Positions 54,764 to 64,000 of a DNA stretch of 64,000 nt are shown here, one piece after another (within the stretch, counting starts at the first letter, position 1; each line of letters opens with the position of its first letter). The notes under the pieces were generated by a model, which was given only the letters and a program-made list of their open reading frames with translations, had not been told where the DNA came from and ran no database searches. The stretch lies in NCBI GenBank assembly GCA_018873245.2, contig JAEMBT020000001.1, positions 7,506,220 to 7,570,219 of the forward strand. Reading direction: 5' to 3'. This stretch comes from Archegozetes longisetosus (lineage: Eukaryota; Arthropoda; Arachnida; Sarcoptiformes; Trhypochthoniidae). Both the position numbers and the translations under genes were made by a program.

Positions 54764-56134
54764 AATGTGAATTAAGGTTAATAAAGTATAAAGTTAATCA
54801 ATAATTGCATAGCAATACAATCGATACAATAATTGGGAGGAGTAATTAATTTTGAGTCTAGCCATTAAGTCTATCCTGTTATTGGAAGCATTTCCTACTA
54901 CTTTTTGAATTCATGCAGTAGTACCTCGAATGTGGTGAATTGCTGTGGACCAGTATTTTTCACCATAGCAAGTATATACCTTAAGAGGTATATGAGGTAC
55001 ACTATATCGTGGCATTATTGTATTTTTATATCGTCGAAAATATATTAAACGAGTGCATTTCTAACATAATTAACAACATCCTGAAATAATAATATTGTTC
55101 CGTAAACAAATTAAGCTTCATCACTGCGATTGGCTGTAATTTATCAACTATCAAACACTGAAAATCTCAATAAGAGCTTATTTTAAATATTAATGTTGAA
55201 TAGTACCTAAAAAATCTAAGACTTATATATGACAGCAGAGTCTGAAATTTTAGCTAAAGGCAATAATTTTAGAGCAGAAAAAATTAAAATTTTATCTTTG
55301 CATAATATAAATATCCTAAACATTGCAAAATCCTAACATAGATTAACATAAAGTTTTCATTTATTGGCGACAAGTCAACAATTGATGGTAAAAAAGAAGA
55401 GAAGTAACCCTTGAGAGTAACCTTCAAAGTAATGAAATGAATTCATATCTCCTTTAAATAAATGCTCTCACATAGTTTATCGGTTGCAAAACACTTCTCG
55501 AGTTATATTACAGCCAATTTCTGTTATATTTACAAAATGTTCATTTGCTGTTTCCAATTCAAAGGTTAATACAAAGAGTACGATGTTTAAGAATAATAAT
55601 TATTCGTTTAATCTAAATCAGAATATGCTTATTATCTATTATTTATTTTCTAAAACATGGTCATAAGTACTTTTCATATTTTTGAAATAGTTGTCACTAT
55701 TGATCTGATATACGATATTTTTTAAATTTTGGTTACCTATGTCTTAGTTTCTCATTGCGTTCACATTATCAGATATAAATTCAGTTATAGAATTAATTAA
55801 TAGAATTAAATCAAACGCGCTTTAATCGAGTATTTAATTCGCACGAAATATTTATAATGCGTGTCAGAGTAGGAGATCAAAGTAGATTCAAAAATGGGAG
55901 TATTAATACAATAACGGGAAATGACTTTTCTGATAGAATTACTTAAGTACTACCCACTAGAACGCATGCACTGGAAAATGAATTTGGCTGTATGTTTAGC
56001 AGAAGTCCTTTAGTTAGTCTGTTTCAAATTGGGAGCCTTCAAAAGTTTTAGTTCGTATGCGACGCAGGTATCTGCAAAACATAATATACTAATGAGAAAG
56101 TGTTCATATTTTCAAATCAAACATATAGTTAAAA
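54764..56134. other. Intergenic region upstream of the ABCA gene
   Basis: AT-rich; no gene or repeat end was recognised. The ABCA promoter should lie near its right end. Confidence 0.4.
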
Positions 56135-59100
56135 ATGAATTTTCGACAAAGTTTCAAAATTATAAAACTATTACTTATGAAAAATTGGAAAATAAGATCT
56201 CATAATAAGTTGTCATTTGTGCTCTTGTTCTTAATACCAATCATTTTTTCATCAGTTATTGTCATCATATCTAATAGAACTCTATACCGGTATAGAAATG
56301 AATATGAATACAAATATTTTGATGAAAATGGTGTCAACAAAACAAAACTACCCTCAATATTATCATCACCCGAGAGTGTATTTCAACCCATAACTCTAGA
56401 TAGATATCTTGAAGAATACGAACAACATAAACATGGAGAAATCCCAATAACTATAGTTTATACGCCTATCAATTCTTATACTAAAAGATTAATCACAAGT
56501 TTTGAAGACATCATGAAAAAGAAGTTTTTCTCTCATACTTTTTCTATTAAAGCGGCCAAAAGTAAGTTTGAATTAAATATACTATTAAAAAATATTATGT
56601 TTAGTCAACATAAGGATGGATTACAACGTATTTTTGGTATTCAGTTTGATTTTGACAATAACTTCGAAGTGCCTAAACATCTAAAATATAGTATAAGTGT
56701 TTCAAACTTAGAGATCTATAACAGCCAACTTTACAGGAAACTTAAGTCAAAGTTTCAGACATTTGATGAAAATAATGATTATATTGATTATGGATTCATT
56801 CAATTACAAACTGCTATAGACTTGGCTCATATTTCGATTGCAACAAATAATACAATACTTAATAAAACTAATATTTTGATGCAGAAGATGCCAATTCCAG
56901 CACGAGATAAGATTAAAAAAATTGATGAATCGGATGACTACTATTTCTTTATCATATTGGTTATGATATTCAGTCTTTTAGTTATGTTACCCGTAATCGT
57001 TAAGAGAATAGTTGAAGAAAAGGCCACAAAAATGACTGAATACTTAGTTCTTTTGGGAGTCGGAAAACTTGAGCACTGGATAAGTGTTATTATTGACGCC
57101 TTTTTGCTATTATGTCTACAAAACTTGATAATCGCTTTTATTCTTGATATACCTGTTATTAAGTACAATAGCGATCAAACAGAAAACATAGTGGATTCAC
57201 ATTCACTCTTACATGGCATAAACTTTTCTTTTTTCCTATTTTTCTTAATATTATTCTTAATTCAATCAATACTTTCGGTGTGTTTCATATCTGTATTATT
57301 CAAAAGTCCGAATATAGCAGTTATCGCAACAATACTTATATGGATCTTATCGTTCGTTATTCCTATATTTTATTTGGTTATATATGTCGGAAGAACTGAT
57401 CCTAGACCTAGTTCCTGGGGAAATGAATGGCTGTCATGTATGATACCAAACTGTGCTCTGTTTTGGTTTATATGGATATCACACGGACTTTATTCGAACG
57501 CTTATTTTGGTGCCACTTGGAGTCATATATCAGATACTGGACATCTTGCAAGTGACATGTCTTTAGGACATGTATTCATGGCTATGTTCATTTCATATCC
57601 ATTGTATGGACTATTGATTTGGTATTTGTCATCAATAGTGACATCTCAGCAGACATTTGCAAAGCCTTTCTACTTTCCAGTCAAATACATTTATGACAAG
57701 CTCTTCGAAAAGGATAATCAAATAAATTATGAAACAATGTTTGATAGAGAAAGTCATTCAATAATTGTTAGCAATTTGAGTAAAAAATATGAATCAATGT
57801 TCGGTTTTATGAGTGAGTGTGTGCTCAAAAATATTGATTTAGAAGTAAAGAATAAGTCGATTTCTGTAGTCCTTGGACCAAATGGTTCAGGAAAGACTAC
57901 TCTCATCAATATCATAACAGGTAATTATTTTTACATTACAGCAAATTTCACTGCATTCAACACTTTTAACATTGCTTTAAACGATTTTTAATCCATTGAG
58001 TTTACAATATTATAACCATTTCTTAAAGCACTTTAAACGATTAACTATTAGCACAATTTTTGTAGCTTAGAACTTAGGTATGAATTAGCTTGGTTTATTG
58101 TTAGTGTTTTAATAGTCAAGATCAACTAAAACGTATAATATTTAACTATCATAGAGTAATTTTAAATGTTCAACTCCAACAACCACAGTGACGAGAATAT
58201 CAGCAAATGATCAAATGAAAACATAACCAAAACAAGTAATTAGTAATGGCATTAGAGGCCTAATAATTGATAACTTAAACAGTAGATTATATATGACCAA
58301 AGTGACCCAAACAACTAAAATCAATTATGATTCAGTGCGGTCGATCTACAGGACCTAAAATCTTTCATTTTTTGCAAATTTAAAATCATTTAATGTAATG
58401 AAAAATCTTGCGTTTAAACCCTGTCTACCGCTTAAAGCAATGCAAAAACCATTCAATGCAGCGAAATTTGCTGTAATAGTTGTATTTTAGAATAGTACCA
58501 ACAACATAAATAAATTCAACCAATAATAACCCTTCAAAATTTGTGTTAAAAGGATTGCTCGAATATGATGGTCAGGTCATTGTCGGTGGACATGATATCT
58601 CAAAAGAGAGAAAATTAGCACAAAATACGATTGGAATTTGTCCACAACAAAATGTTTATTATAAATGGTTAACAGTTAGAGAACATTTACAACTATTTCA
58701 TGACTTGAAAGTAGCACTGCGTGAAAGAAATGACGGATATAGTACTCAACAATTGATTCAATTATTAGATTTGGAGTCAGATTTGAATAAAGAGGCCTTC
58801 AAACTATCGGGTGGAACAATGAGAAGATTACTTCTTGGAATGGCTCTCATTGGACCAAACGATATCTTAATATTAGATGAACCGACAGCCGGATTAGATC
58901 CAAAAGTTAGACGAAAAGTATGGGATTTGATAATCGATGCGAAAAGTAGTAAATCAATTTTGATTACTTCACATCATTTAGAAGAAGCAAATCTGTTGTC
59001 AGATACAATTGTTGTTATATCGCACGGAGTAATGAGTTTCAAAGGTTCGACTTTGAAGATGAAAAAACAGTTTGATTCTGGATATCAGTTGAAAGTTTTG

Positions 59101-61480
59101 AAAAGCTCTGAATTCGAGACCGAAAGTCAAATAAGAAAAATAATTTCGAAATATGCAAAAGTCAATTCTTTTGATAAAAATGATATGAGAGATAACGAAG
59201 AGCTTCAATACGGAATTGATTTTGAAGATTGTAAACAATTTTCTCAAATGTTTGATGAGTTGGAATCGAAATCTGGTACTTTGGCGATTAATAACTTATC
59301 ACTTGGAATGAAAACTCTCGAAGATTGTTATGCGAAAATTATACATAAAAAAGATGAATGTTTTCAACTTGAAAACAGTTCTCCGTTTAATGATAATAAC
59401 GATTGTTTAATAGAAGACTCGATAGGATCTGAGGAAGGACCACAAGAGCCTTACAAACTGGTTATCCAACAGAGCACAGCAATTTTGGTTAAGCGACTGA
59501 ACTATCTCTCAAAGCATTATATTTTACTCTTAACACTAATAATTATACCGATATTTTTCATATCACTATTATTTGTTGTGATTCATTTGCACAAAATTGG
59601 TCAAGCTGTTAGCAAAAAATCTTTAATTTTAAAGAGTCAACAAATTTATGGCAACGGAAAGAAAGCATTTGTTGTAGAAAATGAATCGAGTTTCGAAAAT
59701 TTCATTTCAAATATCTATTCAGCACATTTAGAAGAAGAAGGTGTGATTCAAGAAAAGTTTAATTCTGACGAGATTCAAGAATCACTTCTATTTTATTCTG
59801 AAGAAAGTTTCCGCAACTACTTTTATAATCTATTGTATGGTTTTTCGACTCATATCTCAAGCGAAACAATAGATCTAATAGTTTGGTACAATTACGCGGC
59901 ATATCATTCACTGCCGATATCATTGAATTTGGTGACAACTGCATTACTTCGACAGTTGACTAATGATAATAGCTATGATATAACGGTCATTCATAATCCG
60001 TTACAAGTTGATTGGATGGGAAGAGATTTCATATCGTCATAACTATCTAGATTTAGAACATGTTTTACGAATTGATTTGATAATATTCATGTTTGGGTTC
60101 ACATTCACTACTGCCACTTATGTCTTGTTACCGATTCATGAGTTGAGGACTAAATTTAAATTACTTCAAATGATGTCTGGTCTCAATCCTATAGTTTACT
60201 GGTTCGCAAACTTTACATTTGATTTGATTGTTCACTCTATTTGTTCACTACTTTATGCATCAGTTCATCACGTTTTAGATCACTACCAATTCTTTAGTGC
60301 ATCAAAATATTCATTCATCTCAATATATTTGATGTTTTTATTATACGGATTCTCATTCATACCGTTTGCATATTTGATATCATTTTTCTGTAAAAAGCCG
60401 TCGACAGGATTCGCACTTATATCGCTTTATAATATAATCGCCGCAACAATAACTCTCATTTTGATTTTGATATTGTTTTTTACTCCGGGAATTATAGAAA
60501 CAATCGTTGATCTAATCTCAGAACTACTTCTGATTCTGTGTCCGAGTACACTATTTTTAAGTGGCATCAATTTTCTACACAGAATTCTTGGATATAATAC
60601 ATATTGTCATATAATGGACTCAATAGATTCCAACCACAATTATTGCGAATCTGATGATTACCGAATTTATAACAATAATAATAGTATGTGTTGTCCGGAA
60701 TCTTGCTTTCAACACAATCGAACAGTTTTTGAGATCACAAAGCTTTATTACTTTCCATTCAATACTCTACAGCTTTATTTAGAATGTCATATATGGTTGA
60801 ATCCCTTTGCATACGTCAATTTTTTTTATAAGCGTTTCGTATGTTATAGATTTACATATTTTATCCTAATCTTAATAATTGAAATGAAATTTTATCAAAA
60901 GCTTTTACGATTCTTTAAGAAAAGTCCAAATAATAATAATAATAACAATAATGACTTTGAACTGCAAGAGAGTGAATGTGAAGAAGTGAAACAAGAATCA
61001 GAATATGTTTCGCAACTCATTCGAAGTGGAGATTTGGATCGTGAGGCTTTGATTGTCGATAAACTAACCAAACGATTCAAAGAGAGTTTGATAGTTCCGA
61101 ATAAACTATCGTTCACTATTCAAAAGCAACAATGTTTTGGGTTATTAGGTATTAATGGAAGCGGAAAAACCACAACATTTCGATTAATAACTGGAGATCT
61201 GAGTATTTCTTCAGGAAATGTATATTTAGGTTCAAACGCAAACTTATTCACAAATAAAACACAATTTTATTCTCGTATTGGTTATTGTCCACAAAACGAC
61301 GCACTTTTGGATAGACTGACAGGAATGCAAACTCTCCGATTTTTCGCACGTTTAAGAGGTTTTCAAACAAACCATTTCGACAAATTCATTACAAATATTA
61401 TCGAAAAGTTTGAACTGAAAAACATAATTAATAAACCACTTTCGACATATAGTGGAGGCAACAGAAGAAAGATTCTTTGA
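56135..61480 (+). CDS. ABCA-family ATP-binding cassette transporter, second ATPase domain truncated
   Basis: ABCA proteins move lipids or related compounds across membranes with two transmembrane and two nucleotide-binding domains (NBD). Exon 1 (56135-57920) starts LLLMKNWKIRSHNKLSFVLL with a first membrane segment, a ~220-residue ectodomain and a membrane cluster (57050-57640), then NBD1 Walker A GPNGSGKTT (about residues 581-589). A 632-bp intron (57921-58552, phase 1) follows. Exon 2 completes NBD1: Q-loop CPQQNVYYKWLTVREH, signature LSGGTMRRLLLG, Walker B ILILDEPTAGLDP and H-loop ITSHHLEEA. TMD2 has a frame break at about 60017-60020 beside a G run. NBD2 shows GINGSGKTTT, CPQNDALLDRLTG and signature TYSGGNRRKIL, then TGA. 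Walker B, D-loop and H-loop of NBD2 are absent. I found no later exon, so the gene is either truncated or continues through an unrecognised splice. About 1570 residues are visible. Confidence 0.88.
57939..58473. mobile_element. Mariner-type MITE filling the ABCA intron
   Basis: 535 bp between TA dinucleotides. The ends are inverted copies: CAGCAAATTTCACTGCATTC at the left, the near-identical GAATGCAGCGAAATTTGCTG-type inverse at the right, with cattgctttaa farther in. It occupies most of the 632-bp intron (57921-58552), so the intron was originally about 95 bp, like others here. Splice sites lie outside it. Confidence 0.8.
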
Positions 61481-62983
61481 ATAAAAGTATGCTTTTATTT
61501 GTAGATTATCATTGTGTTTAAAAGATTAATTATGATGGTTCTAGAATTATGAGTTCGACTCTGGTTCAAGTTTAAACCTAACATTGTAATAGTTCAATTG
61601 ACTACTACCCTATAAGTTTTCTGTGATTCGGAATTGCTCATTTAGAGTAAGTATTTCAACTCAAACGTGAGTCAGGTTTGTAGCAATATTTGGTGCAAAA
61701 GCCGAACTAATGCTTGAATTTGTATCAGTTTTGAACACTGAGTTGGAATAATAACTGCGAAAACAAAATTCTTAATTCCAACACAAATTGTTGATCGATA
61801 TTAGAAATATTATTATCGAAAAATTCTTTATGGAATAGATGTTTGACACCATTATCGTTGATTGCATGAGATTTGAAGAAAGGAATGCATCAATTAGTTT
61901 TTTCAAGAGGTTTACATTGTTAACATTTATTTAAAGAGTTAGACGACTAATTAAATATCGGTAAACTGTACTGATTGTGGGTGAAACTAAAACTATGACA
62001 CGAATCTTAATAATGAACTATATGAAGAAAATACTGAATGAAGTTATTTTATGATTATATGGACTTTATATCGGAATGTATTCATCACCATATGCAAAGC
62101 CTGGAATAGAATTTGAACAATGCATCGCAAGACTTAAATTTTCTATCATAAACGTTAGATGGAAGCCAGTTTGATTATACTTTATACGAATAAGAATGAA
62201 TCCAACTCCACCTAGAAATCTCTCCACTTCTCTTTCAGATCACTGAAAAAGGTATAACATTAGTTCCCATACAAATCATGATCTTTCATACATACTGATT
62301 CTACAGGAGAAAAGTGTCTAGCTTAAAGTCTTATCGATTTGATATCATTATCTTTTTGAACAGTTCCTTTTGTACTGATATGTATAGTATACTCAGAATC
62401 TAATGCACTTAGTCTAATTATTTGTCTCCAATGGTACAGTAATCCACATTAACTAAAATAATTTTTACTCACATAATTGATTGTATTGTGGTATTCATCG
62501 TAAGCAGGTTTCACTTTCGGATACAGTTTTACAATTTTTTCCATTGATATCAAAGCTGGACAATAGATAGTAATAATAGAGATTTTATTTGATCTTTTCA
62601 ACACTAAAATTGACAACTGTTTATCCACTTAAATATTATGATATAAATACTGATATTTGAACTACAAGATCCAGAGTGCAAGCTACAAGACAGGGGTTTA
62701 TGTGACAGGTTTACAGCTTTCTTTAGTTGTAATTTGATCGAATCTCTTAAATGAATGTTTATTATTATTATGAACTTCATTCATTTTGCTAAAAGTTGCC
62801 TCAGTTAAGGAGTGATCTATTAATCATATATTTGATCACTTAAGTGAATAGAACTTACATTCAATTCTTCAGCATTTTCTTCAAAACACTATTTTAATTA
62901 ATAATATCCTTAAGACAAAAAAATTCGAAAATCTGTGGCATGTCTTTTAGATAAATCATAACATGACTTTGACACTCAATTGA
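61481..62983. other. Region after the ABCA stop codon; no exon recognised
   Basis: I looked on the plus strand for a Walker B (LxxLDEP) and H-loop continuation of NBD2 and saw none. AT-rich with no other gene or repeat end recognised. Confidence 0.45.
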
Positions 62984-63157
62984 AGAGCTAGAATTATTCG
63001 GAGATTGGAACAAGAGAAAAGTTTGCGTGCAATAGCCAGAAAAGTTGGTTGTGGTTATGACACAGGCAGAAGAATAGGTAACTATTTTCTAATTCATAAC
63101 ACTATTGAACCGAAGAAAAGGATGAGAAAACGGGAAACAATTGAACAAGATCAATAA
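62984..63157 (+). pseudogene. Tc1-type transposase N-terminal fragment
   Basis: One uninterrupted frame reads RARIIRRLEQEKSLRAIARK, VGCGYDTGRRIGNYF and NTIEPKKRMRKRETIEQ before a stop. This is the first helix-turn-helix and linker of Tc1-like transposases (S-RAIARKV-C, G-I-PKKR-GR). It has no ATG and no catalytic domain. It is not a copy of the Tc1 relic at 10842, judging by sequence. Confidence 0.75.
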
Positions 63158-64000
63158 TCAAAGTTAATAATAAATTATAATATTTTGAAAAATTTATGGA
63201 AAATTATATCTGAGTGAAAATATCACATACAAAGATTATTTGTAATATTCTCGTGCGACATTTTGTAGTTCAATATTTTGCCTACTACCACAATAATATT
63301 ACATTATAAATAAATCAGAATTAAATTTCTATTATTTGGCATACTTTCGCTGTTTATATAAGTTATATGAAAGGTTGCATACGGTGTCTCAAAATGAAAT
63401 CCCAACACTGTAATAAAATTGTGTCTCTCCTTATAAGTAACAAAATTGAATTTCAAAATATGAATTTACTTTTTACAAAACGTTAAGTTATATACATTCA
63501 CAAATTCAACAAATGAAATAAATTTAACTTAAAAATCAAATTTAATCTCTTGTAAAAAATCAAGGGACTGAAGGATTTTTGAAGAAAAAATACTTACCCA
63601 TTAAAATATTTTTAGGGAAACTGATACTCTCTACTTTGGATTATTTTCATATTATTTTTTATTTTCCTGCATTTAGTAATGAATATATGCTCATACAAAC
63701 AGTTCTGACTTTTTAATGAGATTCAAGATTCAAACCATAATTACAACAATTTATCTAATGATTTGATATAAATAATTTTATTTCAATTCGAAATAAGTTT
63801 ATCTAACAACGATGTCGAATATAATGCATCAAATCTACATAATTATCAATAATCGAAATTGAACTTTGAAATGAACTAATGCTTCAATAATAATTAACAG
63901 AATAATCTCACAAAAATCCCTGTAAATAAATATTTCTTAAAATTAACTTGTGTTTATCATATTACTTATAGAGAAAAAATTCAATTAATTGCTAGAAAGA
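63158..64000. other. Non-coding AT-rich DNA at the window end
   Basis: Nothing recognised. Confidence 0.45.

Overview
The window is nuclear DNA of an animal, AT-rich and dominated by mobile elements. Host genes have short GT-AG introns (50-65 bp), and the recognisable families are animal ones: a DEG/ENaC channel, a 7TM gustatory-receptor-like gene, a secreted C-type-lectin protein and an ABCA transporter. Together with the repeat types (errantivirus-like Ty3/gypsy, Tc1/mariner, hAT, piggyBac MITEs, MULE, a tRNA-derived SINE) this suggests an arthropod, perhaps an acariform mite. The mite call is inference, not something the sequence proves.

Layout. 1-8160: repeat-only DNA with a direct duplication, foldback repeats, piggyBac and hAT MITEs, a 100-bp-arm hairpin, a ~148-bp tandem repeat and a solo LTR. 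8725-10080: a decayed retroviral-type env relic split by a MITE. 10724-14160: a Tc1 relic carrying a later hAT insertion with a perfect 8-bp target duplication. 14682-16665: two more MITEs. 17701-20159 (-): a DEG/ENaC pseudogene hit by a SINE. 21257-22255 (+): a GC-rich, bacterial-type haloacetate/fluoroacetate dehalogenase gene with a small upstream exon that would supply a signal peptide. 23262-37592 (+): a C-type-lectin gene split by a MITE and then by a 12.75-kb Ty3/gypsy provirus (24687-37440, minus strand). That provirus carries gag, protease, a Cys-motif-rich spacer, RT/RNase H/integrase, two consecutive env-like regions, a tandem-repeat block and an unrecognised 3' ORF.

37824-46945 holds a very AT-rich protein-primed-type family-B DNA polymerase element with unknown companion ORFs. 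It is interrupted by an LTR-like sequence that itself contains a FLYWCH-MULE transposon. 48704-49321 is a short hAT derivative. 50243-51418 (+) is a gustatory-receptor-like gene with frame breaks. 53609-54763 holds transposase and inverted-repeat debris. 56135-61480 (+) is an ABCA transporter whose second ATPase domain stops just after the signature motif; a mariner-type MITE makes up most of its one visible intron.

The window is a layered insertion record. Several insertions can be ordered and their empty sites reconstructed from reading frames or duplicated flanks. Many frame breaks lie in or beside homopolymer runs, so some may be base-calling or assembly errors rather than real mutations. 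This matters most for the gypsy provirus, whose two LTRs differ at only about four positions.
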